A stretch of DNA of 58,713 bases from a bacterium. GTDB taxonomy: Bacteria > SZUA-79 > Acidulodesulfobacterales > Acidulodesulfobacteraceae. The stretch covers positions 1 through 58,713 of the forward strand of contig JAKASO010000010.1 in NCBI GenBank assembly GCA_021818985.1, given 5' to 3'. Of the stretch, positions 17,438 to 26,578 are shown piece after piece (position 1 is the stretch's first letter; every line of letters starts with the position of its first letter). Both the position numbers and the translations under genes were made by a program. The notes beneath the pieces are model-generated. The model saw only the letters and a list, made by a program, of their open reading frames with translations, was not told the origin of the DNA and made no database searches.

Positions 17438-17490
17438 ATACCCCTGATATATACTTTCAAATGAAAAGTTTACATATCAGGGGTATTTTT
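17438..17490 (+). terminator. Terminator after the cytochrome pair
   Basis: ATACCCCTGATAT (17438-17450) pairs perfectly with its complement (17474-17486); the 23-nt loop itself can pair (ACTTT/GAAAAGT). The stem runs into TTTTT. It lies 24 nt after the stop codon of paralogue B. Confidence 0.85.
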
Positions 17491-17769
17491 ATTGCCTTTT
17501 TAATACTATTTTTTTCCGGGCACGAGAAAAAATATATCCTTTTCCCAAAATTGCCCAAAATTGCCGGTAGAACTTTTATACGGATTTCCATTTGCACAGG
17601 AATAACACTAAAAGTGAAATAGTGAATTCCCTTAAAAGTCATTCTTCGCGAAAAATCTTGACGCTTGACCCCATATATTGTTATAATTTAACTTTAAAAA
17701 CATATAAATCAAGAAATCATAAATTCATAAATAATTAATTAAGAAATTAAACATAAAGTAATAAAAAAT

Positions 17770-18756
17770 ATGGAATTAGATTTAACGGATAAAAAAATAT
17801 TAAATATTTTGCAAACAGATTTTCCTATTTCGGAAAGACCGTTTGAAACAATAGGCAGCCGTCTTAATATATCTGAAAGCGAGGTCATAGGCAGAATAAT
17901 AGCATTAAAACAAAATAAGGTAATAAGGCAGATAAGCGCCATATTCGATTCGCATAACATAGGGTATAAAAGCACCCTTGTCTCCTTTAAAGTTCCTGAA
18001 ATTGCGGTTGATTTTGCGGCTGATGTGATTAGCGGGCATAAAGGGGTCAGCCATAATTATTTGCGGGATAATCTTTTTAATATATGGTTTACGATAACCT
18101 TACCGCCGGAAGCCGATCTAGAGGAAGAAATTAAACTGCTCGCTAAAAGTTCGCAGGCGGACGATTTTTTGATTCTTCCCACATTAAAGCTGTTTAAGAT
18201 AGGCGTAAATTTTGATATGACGGGCGACGACAACCTTCCTTTTAATTTCTTTTCCCATGATGATTTCAAAAAAGACTCGGAAATTTCTATTAATGATTTT
18301 GAAAGAGATTGCATCAGGGAGCTCCAAAAAGATCTCGATATAATACCCGAACCTTTTAAAGATTCTTCGAGCCGGCTGGGGATTTCCGAAGGTGAACTTC
18401 TAAACATAATATCGCAGTTTATTGACGAAAAAAAAATGCGCCGTTTTGCCTGCGTGCTCTATCATCAAAAAGCCGGTTTCAGCTGCAATATTATGAGTAT
18501 ATGGAAATCGAAAGAGGAAGAGATCGAAAAAAACGGCAAGTTAATGTCCGATATAAAAGAGGTTTCCCACTGCTATCAAAGACCGGTATATCCCGGAAAA
18601 TGGGAGTATAATATCTTTACTATGATCCATGCAAGATCCGAAGAAGAGGCATATTCCATAATGAAAATGGTTGCGGATATAACGGGCATAAAAGACTATA
18701 AAGCGTTAAAGAGTATTAAAGAATTTAAAAAGGTAAGGGTTAAGTATTATATCTAA
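17770..18756 (+). CDS. ahbAB: Siroheme decarboxylase, fused AhbA-AhbB
   Basis: Decarboxylates siroheme to 12,18-didecarboxysiroheme, a step of the alternative heme route used by sulfate reducers and archaea. The 328-residue protein has two Lrp/AsnC-like halves, each a winged-helix (about 5-60 and 178-235) plus an alpha/beta domain. The first half has VSHNYLRDNLFNIWFT (AhbA-like), the second VSHCYQRPVYPGKWEYNIF (AhbB-like, with the conserved His, Tyr and Arg). In most organisms AhbA and AhbB are separate, so this is a fusion. A NirDL-type heme d1 protein is the alternative, but no nir genes are near. It is not expected to be a transcription factor despite its fold. Later genes (ahbC, ahbD) are not in the window. 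Confidence 0.86.
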   Translation: MELDLTDKKILNILQTDFPISERPFETIGSRLNISESEVIGRIIALKQNKVIRQISAIFDSHNIGYKSTLVSFKVPEIAVDFAADVISGHKGVSHNYLRDNLFNIWFTITLPPEADLEEEIKLLAKSSQADDFLILPTLKLFKIGVNFDMTGDDNLPFNFFSHDDFKKDSEISINDFERDCIRELQKDLDIIPEPFKDSSSRLGISEGELLNIISQFIDEKKMRRFACVLYHQKAGFSCNIMSIWKSKEEEIEKNGKLMSDIKEVSHCYQRPVYPGKWEYNIFTMIHARSEEEAYSIMKMVADITGIKDYKALKSIKEFKKVRVKYYI

Positions 18757-18827
18757 CAGATTACATTAATTACATTATATATTATATTATATTATGTTAT
18801 GTATGATATTTAATTAACTCAGTTCAT

Positions 18828-18851
18828 CTCCCGCCTGCAAAAGGGCGGGAG
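18828..18851. repeat. C/G hairpin upstream of tolQ
   Basis: CTCCCGCC (18828-18835) pairs perfectly with GGCGGGAG (18844-18851) around TGCAAAAG, followed by TATTCTTAG. It may end the ahbAB transcript, but the tail is not a T-run. Same style as the hairpins at 16057 and 10860. Confidence 0.5.
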
Positions 18852-18910
18852 TATTCTTAGAGGTTTTGATAAAAATAATCTATTAATAATATTATTAACG
18901 AGGCAGTAAA

Positions 18911-19522
18911 GTGTTTGATAATAAAATTCTTCTTTCCGAATACTTTTTATACCCGCTTGTTTTGTGTTCCGTTATCGCTATCGCGATAATCATAGAAAGG
19001 TTTTACAGCCTTCGCAAATCTAAAATATTCCCACAAGATTTTATTGTTAATATCGAAGAAGCTATTAAAAAGGGTGATATCGAAAAGGCAAAAAAGATTT
19101 GTCTTGCTGGCGGAACGCCCCTTGCTTTGATTTATCTGACTATATTGGAAAATTATAAAAATTCGATTGATACGATAAAGTTAGAGGTCGAGGAGTCCGG
19201 CAGGAGGGCTTATTTAAAGCTTGAAAAAAATCTTGAAGGGTTAAGCGCGATAACGACGGTAGCCCCTCTTTTAGGACTTCTCGGAACCGTCGTTGGAATG
19301 ATCAAGGCTTTGGGGGCGGTATCTTACGAAAAGGGCATCGGAAACCCTCATTTACTTGCCCTCGGTATTTCAGAGGCTCTATATTCGACTGCCCTCGGTC
19401 TTATAATAGCCGTCCCGTCATTTTTATTTTATAAATACTTTATATCCAAGGCATTTAATTTTTCAACCTTGATGGAAGATATGGCTACGAGGATCATTTC
19501 AAATATCAAACCCGAAGGATAA
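18911..19522 (+). CDS. tolQ: TolQ/ExbB-type proton channel subunit
   Basis: Inner-membrane subunit of a proton-driven energiser (Tol-Pal or Ton type), 203 residues. Three membrane segments (about 13-27, 118-140, 155-175); the MotA/TolQ/ExbB signature TVAPLLGLLGTVVGMIKAL is clear around 113-131. The start is GTG, supported by GAGGC 8 nt upstream. It pairs with the TolR/ExbD gene 92 bp downstream. TolA, TolB and Pal are not adjacent, so ExbB is equally possible. Confidence 0.88.
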   Translation: MFDNKILLSEYFLYPLVLCSVIAIAIIIERFYSLRKSKIFPQDFIVNIEEAIKKGDIEKAKKICLAGGTPLALIYLTILENYKNSIDTIKLEVEESGRRAYLKLEKNLEGLSAITTVAPLLGLLGTVVGMIKALGAVSYEKGIGNPHLLALGISEALYSTALGLIIAVPSFLFYKYFISKAFNFSTLMEDMATRIISNIKPEG

Positions 19523-19614
19523 CTAATATAGTTTCTATTGCGCAGATTAAGGATATAAAGATATAAAGATAACTTTATAAAGATAACTTTATAAAAATAA
19601 CTATAAGAATAATC

Positions 19615-20013
19615 ATGAAATTTACCAAAGGCAGAAAGCCCGATCCGATTATCAATGTGATAAATATGGTGGATGTGTTTTTAACTCTTCTTATATTCTT
19701 TATGATGACAACGACGTTTACCACTAGCTATGGAATAAAAATCCATCTGCCGAAATCCGGAGTAAGGTCCGTTATTTTGTCAAAAAAGCCCGTTACGATC
19801 TATATTACAAAAACCGGCGGAATTTTCTATAAAAGTAAACGCCTCACTTTAAAGTATCTGAACTTGATGCTGAAGTCTTTTAAAAAAAAGGGGATGAATC
19901 CTACTATTATTATTAAAGCCGATAAAAGATCCACGGCGGCGGATATCGTTAATGTAATGGGTTCGGCTATTGAAAATGGCCTGTATAAAATCGCGATAAC
20001 AACAAAAAAATAA
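19615..20013 (+). CDS. tolR: TolR/ExbD-type subunit
   Basis: 132 residues: short cytoplasmic N-terminus (RKPDPIINVINMVDVFLTLLIFF), one membrane helix (about 16-34) holding the proton-carrying Asp (Asp20 in NMVDVF), and a periplasmic domain with the usual VTIYITK and IIIKADKRS blocks. Acts with TolQ. The region before the start has short tandem repeats of GATATAAA and AACTTTATAAA but no good ribosome-binding site. Confidence 0.9.
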   Translation: MKFTKGRKPDPIINVINMVDVFLTLLIFFMMTTTFTTSYGIKIHLPKSGVRSVILSKKPVTIYITKTGGIFYKSKRLTLKYLNLMLKSFKKKGMNPTIIIKADKRSTAADIVNVMGSAIENGLYKIAITTKK

Positions 20014-20171
20014 AGCAAAATAAAGCGGTTGTCCGTTTATTGTCATTTGAATGCGATTAGTAATTTAACTGTGATTAATACTTTCGAATGTTTATACGGA
20101 TGTTTGCAAATAATAAAAAAACCGGCGGTTAAAAGATTAAAAATTCCTTTTTAGGAATTAAGGATGCAAAA

Positions 20172-21470
20172 TTGATCGAAAGATACTCCCTGCCCGAGAT
20201 TTCAAAAATATGGTCCGTTGAAAACAAATATGCCGCGTGGCTTAAGGTTGAGTTAGCCGTTTGCGCCGCCTACAATAAATACGGGAAAATACCCAACGCT
20301 TCGTTAGATGCAATTTTAAAAAATGCAAAGTTTAACGTCATAGAAATAGAAGAAACGGAAGAAACGGCAAAACATGATGTGATTGCTTTTTTAACAAATG
20401 TGGCAAAATATGTTGGGGAAGATTCAAGATTTATACATTTGGGTCTTACGTCTTCGGACATTGTTGATACCTCTTTTTCCTTACTCCTCAAAGAATCTCT
20501 GTCCCTGATACTTCTGAAAGCCGAAGCCCTCGCCGAAAGCCTGAAAAAGAAGGCTATTCAATATAAATATAGCCCCATTATGGGAAGGACGCACGGCATT
20601 CATGCCGAACCTGTTACCTTCGGCTTTAAACTTCTTATTTTTTATGAAGAGATAAAAAGGTCGGTAGAAAGGATCAGATCGGCTTTAAATGACGTTTCTT
20701 TCGGAAAGCTATCCGGCGCCGTAGGCACTTATGCGAATATTCCGTCGGAAATTGAAAAAGAAGCCCTGAATTCCTTGGGTTTAAAACCGCTTTTATCCAA
20801 TCAAGTCATTCAAAGGGATATATACGCCGGCTGCTTTTATTGTCTTGCGGTTTTAGGGGCGTCATGCGAGAAAATCGCCATTGAGATCAGACATCTGATG
20901 AGAACGGAGGTTTTAGAAGTCGAAGAGCCTTTTTCCATGGGTCAAAAGGGTTCTTCCGCAATGCCGCACAAGAAAAATCCGATAGCCTCCGAAAACATTT
21001 GCGGACTTTCAAGGGTGCTCCGCTCTAACTTAATTGCCGCTTTAGAAAATATTCCCTTATGGCATGAAAGGGATATATCTCATTCCTCCGTTGAAAGGAT
21101 AATAGGACCCGATTCCACTATTCTGTCGTATTATATTTTATCTCAGCTTATTTACCTGATTGACAATATGATTGTTCATGAAGATAGCATGGTCAAAAAT
21201 ATAGATATTACAAAAGGGGTCATCTTTTCGCAAAAGGTTCTTTTATCTTTGGTAAATAAAGGCATGCTGCGCGAAGATGCATATAAATTAGTACAAAGCA
21301 TTGCACACGAGTCAATAAAGACGCGGACGGAATTTAAAAGCCTGCTGAAGGTAAACCGGAATGTTTTGCAATATTTGACGGCCGGCGAAATTGACGGCCT
21401 ATTCGATATTAATTACTATTTCAGATATATGGATTACATCTTTGAGAGGTCTATCAAATCCAAATCATAA
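20172..21470 (+). CDS. purB: Adenylosuccinate lyase
   Basis: Catalyses two fumarate-releasing steps of purine synthesis (SAICAR to AICAR, adenylosuccinate to AMP). 432 residues. The superfamily signature GSSAMPHKKNP is present near 258-268; the catalytic His of GRTHGIHAEP (about 138-147) and the TSSDIVDT segment are present. The start is TTG: AAGGA lies 8 nt upstream and the nearby ATG at 20164 is out of frame and hits a stop. First of five purine genes in a row. Confidence 0.96.
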   Translation: MIERYSLPEISKIWSVENKYAAWLKVELAVCAAYNKYGKIPNASLDAILKNAKFNVIEIEETEETAKHDVIAFLTNVAKYVGEDSRFIHLGLTSSDIVDTSFSLLLKESLSLILLKAEALAESLKKKAIQYKYSPIMGRTHGIHAEPVTFGFKLLIFYEEIKRSVERIRSALNDVSFGKLSGAVGTYANIPSEIEKEALNSLGLKPLLSNQVIQRDIYAGCFYCLAVLGASCEKIAIEIRHLMRTEVLEVEEPFSMGQKGSSAMPHKKNPIASENICGLSRVLRSNLIAALENIPLWHERDISHSSVERIIGPDSTILSYYILSQLIYLIDNMIVHEDSMVKNIDITKGVIFSQKVLLSLVNKGMLREDAYKLVQSIAHESIKTRTEFKSLLKVNRNVLQYLTAGEIDGLFDINYYFRYMDYIFERSIKSKS

Positions 21471-21533
21471 TCGGTCATAACCGGTCATGACAAGTTATGA
21501 CCGGAAGAAAAAAGGAATTTAAAGAGGAATTTT

Positions 21534-21782
21534 ATGATAAAAAAAGCCGTCGTTAAAGTTACCTTGAAAGAAGAGGTTTTAGATCCGCAAGGCAAGGCTG
21601 TTCTGTCGGTTTTAAAAAGTTCCGGTTATAACAATGTGAGGGGCGTCAGGGTTGGCAAATACATCGAACTTGAGATTGAAACCGGAAAAAATACCGTTTT
21701 GATAGAAAACGAGGTTAAAGAAATATCGGAAAAGGTCCTTTCCAATCCATTGATAGAAAATTTTGATATAGAGATATTATAG
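21534..21782 (+). CDS. purS: FGAM synthase subunit PurS
   Basis: 82-residue structural subunit that joins PurL and PurQ in the three-part formylglycinamidine ribonucleotide synthase. The family pattern is complete: LKEEVLDPQGKAV, VRGVRVGKYIEL, and a C-terminal LSNPLIENFDIEI. GAGG lies 8 nt before the ATG. The stop codon lies in the second copy of an 11-bp tandem repeat TATAGAGATAT (21767-21788). Confidence 0.96.
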   Translation: MIKKAVVKVTLKEEVLDPQGKAVLSVLKSSGYNNVRGVRVGKYIELEIETGKNTVLIENEVKEISEKVLSNPLIENFDIEIL

Positions 21783-21809
21783 AGATATCATGAAAAACTA
21801 TTATGAAAA

Positions 21810-22541
21810 ATGGTTATGGCTATGATTGGAGATAAAAAAATAAATGCCGGTATTACGGTGTTTCCGGGCTCCAACTGCGATATGGACGTATATTATGCTT
21901 TAAAAGATGTCTTTGGTCTTAATGTCTCCTTTATATGGCATAAAGACAGGCTTTTAGATTGCAAAAAGTATCATTTTATAGTAATTCCGGGAGGATTTTC
22001 TTATGGCGATTATCTGAGAGCGGGTGCGCTTGCCGCCAGAAGCGGCATAATGGAATCCTTAAAAGAATATGCGGATAGCGGCGGCATTATCCTTGGTATA
22101 TGCAACGGTTTTCAGATATTATTGGAAGCCGGACTTCTTGGCGGGGCAATGCTTACTAACAGTTCGCTTAGATTTGAATGTAAAACCGTTTACCTTAAAG
22201 TTCTTAATAAGGGGACGCCTTTTACCTGCATGCTTGAAAACGGTTCTGTTTTAAAAATGCCTATTGCTCACCATGACGGCAATTATTATGCAAAAAACGA
22301 CGATATTGTAAAGTTAAAGGATGCCCGGGGTCTTATATTTCAATACTGCGATATAAACGGAAATGTAACCGCCGAAGCTAATCCCAACGGCTCGATAGAT
22401 AATATTGCCGGCATATCCAACGGTAAATTCAATGTTATGGGTTTGATGCCTCATCCGGAAAGGGCTTCGGAAAAATTAACCGGAAGCATTGACGGCGCCA
22501 AAATATTCAATTCAGTCATAAAATATATAAAAAATATATAA
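21810..22541 (+). CDS. purQ: FGAM synthase glutaminase subunit PurQ
   Basis: Class I glutamine amidotransferase subunit, 243 residues, delivering ammonia to PurL. Motifs: [10 protein letters not shown] near 17-26, [15 protein letters not shown], the nucleophile Cys in [15 protein letters not shown], and the His/Glu pair in [10 protein letters not shown] near the end. Starts at 21810, 21816 or 21822 (MIGDKK) are all possible; no ribosome-binding site decides. It lies between purS and purL with short gaps. Confidence 0.95.
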   Translation: MVMAMIGDKKINAGITVFPGSNCDMDVYYALKDVFGLNVSFIWHKDRLLDCKKYHFIVIPGGFSYGDYLRAGALAARSGIMESLKEYADSGGIILGICNGFQILLEAGLLGGAMLTNSSLRFECKTVYLKVLNKGTPFTCMLENGSVLKMPIAHHDGNYYAKNDDIVKLKDARGLIFQYCDINGNVTAEANPNGSIDNIAGISNGKFNVMGLMPHPERASEKLTGSIDGAKIFNSVIKYIKNI

Positions 22542-22567
22542 AAGAAAAATCTTAAGCCGGCTGTTCC

Positions 22568-24979
22568 ATGACTAAAGTCAAAGACGCTCTTATATTAAAC
22601 TTAAACGGTTTATCTTTTGAAGAATATGAAAAGATAACGGATATTATTGGAAAAAAGCCCGACGAATTTGAACTTGGCATATTTTCCGCCATGTGGTCCG
22701 AGCATTGCTGTTATAAAAGTTCAAAACTGCACCTGAAAAATCTTCCTGCCGGTGGACCCGCGGTTATTATAGGTCCGGGCGAAAATGCAGGGGTTATTGA
22801 TTTTGGGGACGGCGACGTTCTTGTATTTAAAATGGAAAGTCATAACCATCCTTCCTATATCGAACCTTTTCAAGGCGCCGCAACCGGCGTCGGTGGGATT
22901 ATGAGGGATGTTTTTACGATGGGCGCCCGCCCGGTTGCTAACCTTAATTCTTTGCGCTTTGGAAGCCTTTCTCATCCGAAAACGCCTTATTATTTATCAG
23001 AAGTCGTAAAAGGGATAGGCTTCTACGGCAATTGTATGGGAGTGCCGACCGTCGGTGGAGAAGTAGTTTTCGATCCGTGCTATAACGATAACATACTTGT
23101 GAATGCGTTTACTATCGGTATAGCAAAAAAAGAGGGGATTTTTCTCTCGTCCGGCGCAGGAACGGGGGATACTGTTGTTTATGTCGGCTCGGCTACGGGC
23201 ATGGACGGTATTCATGGCGCTACAATGGCTTCGGAGGAGTTTGATTCCAAGAAAAATCAAAGAAGGAGCACCGTTCAAGTAGGCGATCCGTTTACCGAAA
23301 AACTGCTACTTGAAGCTTGTCTTGAAGCGATGGAAAAAAAACTTATAGTTTCCATACAGGATATGGGTGCTGCAGGACTTACAAGTTCATCGTTCGAAAT
23401 GGCTTCGAACAGCGAAAAAGGGATGATAATAGACCTTGACGAAGTTCCTCTAAGAACGCCGAATATGACGCCCGTAGAGATTATGCTTTCGGAATCTCAG
23501 GAAAGAATGCTCCTTGTCTGTAAAAAAAACGATTATGAAAAAATTTCGGGCATTTTTAAAAAATGGGATCTTAATTGCCGCAGCATAGGAAAAATTATCG
23601 AAGAAAAGTTTATTAAATTTTATCGTGGCTCAAAGTTATATAAGATCATGCCGGTTGATGCCGTAGTGAACGGTCCGGTTTACGACAGAGCCGCAAAAGA
23701 GCCCGGATACAGAAAGAAAATAAAACCGCTGTCAATAGAAAAATACGGGTTGCCGGAGGATTTTAATATTATAGCGCAGAGGCTTATATATAGTCCCAAT
23801 ATCGCTTCTAAAAGGCCGGTTTACCGCCAGTACGACTATTCCATAGGGACAAATACCGTTGTGCCTCCTGGTTCTTCATGTGCAGTAATGCGGGTAAGAC
23901 CCTATTTTTCGGCAGAAATTCCTGATATGCTCCATATACCTGATATAGGTATGGATATGCTTAGTATAATACCTGGTATAATAAAAAATGCGAAAGATAA
24001 AGATAAAGATATTGAAGATATAGATATAAGGGATAAGAGCGGCGGCGGCAAAGACAGGCATAAAAATAAAGGTTTTGTTCTTAATGTGAACGGAAACTCG
24101 AAATACTGCTATTTGGATCCGTATGCGGGTTCCGTTATCGCCGTTACCGAGTGTGCTAGAAATATCGCTGCAGCCGGCGGAACGCCGATCGCTATTACGG
24201 ATTGCTTGAATTTTGCCAGTCCGGAAGATCCCGAAGTTATGTGGCAGTTTAAAGAATCTATCAGGGGATTAAAAGATGCCGCCGCAAAATTCAATACCCC
24301 CGTAATAAGCGGCAATGTTAGTTTTTATAATGAAACGTCTAAAATAGATAAAGACGGTAAAATAATGACATCTAAAATATATCCGACCCCGGTAATCGCA
24401 ATGGTCGGTTTTATAGACGACGTCAATAAAGCCGTTACTTCATATTTTAAGGAAGAAGGCGATGAAGTATTTTTGATCGGCAGGTTGAAAGGCAATTTAG
24501 GCGGAAGCCTTTATATGGATCTTGTCCATAAGGATTTTATGCAGCCGCCCCTCCTGATCGATCTCGACTATGAAATTAAGCTTCAGGAATTTATAAGGGG
24601 TCTTGCAAATGAAGGATTGGTAAAAAGCGCTTCCGATATAAGCGAAGGCGGACTTTTTGTTGCGCTGGCGGAATCCGCAGTCGCCAACCCCGATAAACTT
24701 CTCGGCGTGCAAATAAGCCTTCATAAAAACGGCATCAGAGATGATGCGCTTCTTTTTTCGGAGTTTGAACAGGCATTTATCGTAAGTTTGGCAAAAAGGG
24801 AAAAACAAAAACTTATTAAATACGGCAAAGCCTTTAATATAAGTTTTAATGCGGATATAGAAATTGATTATATCGGCGAAGTTACAAAAGACCGGATAAA
24901 AATTAATAACACTATCGAGCTAAAAAGTGATAAAATTAGAAAGGGATATTATTCTGCGGTAGAAAATATCCTGCTCTAA
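22568..24979 (+). CDS. purL: FGAM synthase large subunit PurL (with internal insert)
   Basis: ATP-dependent formation of FGAM from FGAR and ammonia. 803 residues, longer than the usual 720-750 of the small-type PurL. Motifs include MWSEHCCYKSSK, MESHNHPSYIEPFQGAATGV, QDMGAAGLTSSSFEMA and ISEGGLFVALAESA. The excess length is explained by an insert at about 443-500, between CAVMRV and GFVLNVNGNSKYCYLDPY; its second half is a charged low-complexity run of K, D and I (KDKDKDIEDIDI). The fold should tolerate it as it lies at a loop between domains. It ends 22 nt before purF. Confidence 0.96.
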   Translation: MTKVKDALILNLNGLSFEEYEKITDIIGKKPDEFELGIFSAMWSEHCCYKSSKLHLKNLPAGGPAVIIGPGENAGVIDFGDGDVLVFKMESHNHPSYIEPFQGAATGVGGIMRDVFTMGARPVANLNSLRFGSLSHPKTPYYLSEVVKGIGFYGNCMGVPTVGGEVVFDPCYNDNILVNAFTIGIAKKEGIFLSSGAGTGDTVVYVGSATGMDGIHGATMASEEFDSKKNQRRSTVQVGDPFTEKLLLEACLEAMEKKLIVSIQDMGAAGLTSSSFEMASNSEKGMIIDLDEVPLRTPNMTPVEIMLSESQERMLLVCKKNDYEKISGIFKKWDLNCRSIGKIIEEKFIKFYRGSKLYKIMPVDAVVNGPVYDRAAKEPGYRKKIKPLSIEKYGLPEDFNIIAQRLIYSPNIASKRPVYRQYDYSIGTNTVVPPGSSCAVMRVRPYFSAEIPDMLHIPDIGMDMLSIIPGIIKNAKDKDKDIEDIDIRDKSGGGKDRHKNKGFVLNVNGNSKYCYLDPYAGSVIAVTECARNIAAAGGTPIAITDCLNFASPEDPEVMWQFKESIRGLKDAAAKFNTPVISGNVSFYNETSKIDKDGKIMTSKIYPTPVIAMVGFIDDVNKAVTSYFKEEGDEVFLIGRLKGNLGGSLYMDLVHKDFMQPPLLIDLDYEIKLQEFIRGLANEGLVKSASDISEGGLFVALAESAVANPDKLLGVQISLHKNGIRDDALLFSEFEQAFIVSLAKREKQKLIKYGKAFNISFNADIEIDYIGEVTKDRIKINNTIELKSDKIRKGYYSAVENILL

Positions 24980-25001
24980 AAATAAAGGGCGGGTGTTTAA
25001 T

Positions 25002-26408
25002 ATGGAAGAATTACATGAAGAATGCGGGATATTCGGGATATATAACCACGAAGAAGCCCCGAATATTACATATCTCGGTCTTTATGCCCTTCAGCACAGG
25101 GGACAAGAATCATGCGGGATTGCTTCATCGGACGATCAAAAGCTATACTTTCATAAGAATATGGGTCTTGTTAACGATGTTTTCAGCCAGAAAACCTTAT
25201 CCGAACTTCAGGGCAGGAATGCCGTCGGTCATGTTAGGTATTCCACTGCCGGCGAAACCCTCGTTAAAAACGCCCAGCCCCTTGTAGCCGACTATTATTA
25301 CGGTTCTATCTCCGTTGCCCATAACGGGAATTTGACCAATGCGCCGCTACTTAAAGAAGAATTAGAAGAAAACGGGTCTATTTTTTCATCTACTTCCGAT
25401 ACCGAAGTAGTAATACATTTAATAGCTTCTTCAAAAGAAGAGCGTCTTATTGACAGGATAATAACCTCTTTAGAAAGGATCAAAGGAGCATATTCCTTTT
25501 TGTTTCTGTCCGAAAACGAGATGATAGCCGCCAGAGATCCGTTTGGTTTCCGTCCGTTAGTTATGGGCGATCTTGACGGCTCCGTCGTTTTTGCATCGGA
25601 GACCTGCGCTTTAGACCTTATTAATGCTAAATACATACGGGACGTTAAACCCGGTGAAGTCATTCTTGTCAATAAGCATGGCGTTAAAAGTTATTTTCCT
25701 TCAGAACCTGGAAAACATTCCGCTTGTGTCTTTGAACTCATCTATTTTTCGAGACCGGATAGTTTATTTAACAATATATCCATATATAAAATCCGCACGG
25801 AGATGGGAAGGGAACTGGCAAGGGAATCCCGTGTTCAAGCCGATATAGTGATACCGGTTCCCGACTCTGGAATGCCTGCCGCCGTTGGATTTTCCAAAGA
25901 ATCGGGTATTTCTTTTGAGATTGGTTTTACGAGAAATCACTATATAGGCAGAACGTTTATAGAGCCTAAAAAAGTGATAAGGCATTTTGGTGTCAAGGTA
26001 AAATTAAATCCTGTTTTAGATGTTATCGGCGGAAAAAAGGTGATAGTCGTTGATGATTCCGTGGTTAGAGGGACTACCTCAAAAAAGATCGTAGATATGC
26101 TTAAATCTGCCGGAGCTAAGGAGATTCACCTGCGTTTGAGTTCCCCTATGATAATATCGCCGTGTTTTTATGGAATAGACACGCCCGTTAAAGAAGATTT
26201 AATTGCCTCGAAATATAACGAAGAAAAGATTAATGCAGAACTTGGAGCCGATTCTACCAAGTTTTTGTCGTTGGAAGGCTTAAGAAGGGCGGTAGGGGAC
26301 GGCGCCTTCTTTTGCGAGGCGTGTTTTAGCGGCGTCTATCCGCAAAATGTTGATATTGACGAAAACCATCAGAGGCAGTTGAAGCTTTTTAGCAGGGAAA
26401 TACCGTAG
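25002..26408 (+). CDS. purF: Amidophosphoribosyltransferase
   Basis: First committed step of purine synthesis: PRPP plus glutamine to phosphoribosylamine. 468 residues from the ATG at 25002 (an in-frame GTG at 24993 adds three). The N-terminal Cys nucleophile is Cys8 in EECGIFGI, so a short propeptide MEELHEE must be removed. The PRTase site VVDDSVVRGTT is near 346-356. Four cysteines (ACVFEL, SPCFYG, FFCEACF) match the [4Fe-4S] ligands of the Bacillus-type enzyme, so an oxygen-sensitive, propeptide-processed form is predicted. Confidence 0.96.
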   Translation: MEELHEECGIFGIYNHEEAPNITYLGLYALQHRGQESCGIASSDDQKLYFHKNMGLVNDVFSQKTLSELQGRNAVGHVRYSTAGETLVKNAQPLVADYYYGSISVAHNGNLTNAPLLKEELEENGSIFSSTSDTEVVIHLIASSKEERLIDRIITSLERIKGAYSFLFLSENEMIAARDPFGFRPLVMGDLDGSVVFASETCALDLINAKYIRDVKPGEVILVNKHGVKSYFPSEPGKHSACVFELIYFSRPDSLFNNISIYKIRTEMGRELARESRVQADIVIPVPDSGMPAAVGFSKESGISFEIGFTRNHYIGRTFIEPKKVIRHFGVKVKLNPVLDVIGGKKVIVVDDSVVRGTTSKKIVDMLKSAGAKEIHLRLSSPMIISPCFYGIDTPVKEDLIASKYNEEKINAELGADSTKFLSLEGLRRAVGDGAFFCEACFSGVYPQNVDIDENHQRQLKLFSREIP

Positions 26409-26499
26409 TTGCGGGACAATGCCCGATTTTTGCGTTATTCCCAAAATTAATTACTGATAGAAATTTCTTAACCGGATTGATTACCGCTTTGGTCGTCTC

Positions 26500-26578
26500 C
26501 AACACACATCAAAGCTTCGCTTTGATAAGCGTGTGTTGTAAGGATATTGATATTATGGACATTTTGAATGGTTCTTAA
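26500..26578 (+). promoter_or_regulatory. pyrE leader: long hairpin and short upstream ORF
   Basis: CAACACAC-ATCAAAGC-TTC-GCTTTGAT-AAGC-GTGTGTTG (26500-26538) is a 16-bp stem with a 4-nt bulge. It is followed by TAAGGATAT, whose AAGGA is spaced about 10 nt from ATG 26555. That ATG opens a 7-codon ORF (MDILNGS) ending at 26578, overlapping the pyrE start (26568) by 11 nt in another frame. pyrE itself has an in-frame stop directly upstream, so it cannot start earlier. The arrangement suggests translational control of pyrE. Confidence 0.55.

Noticed and set aside
17770-18756. Lrp/AsnC transcription regulator
   Set aside because: Two fused halves with SHNYLR and HCYQRPVYPGKW motifs match siroheme decarboxylases rather than DNA-binding Lrp.
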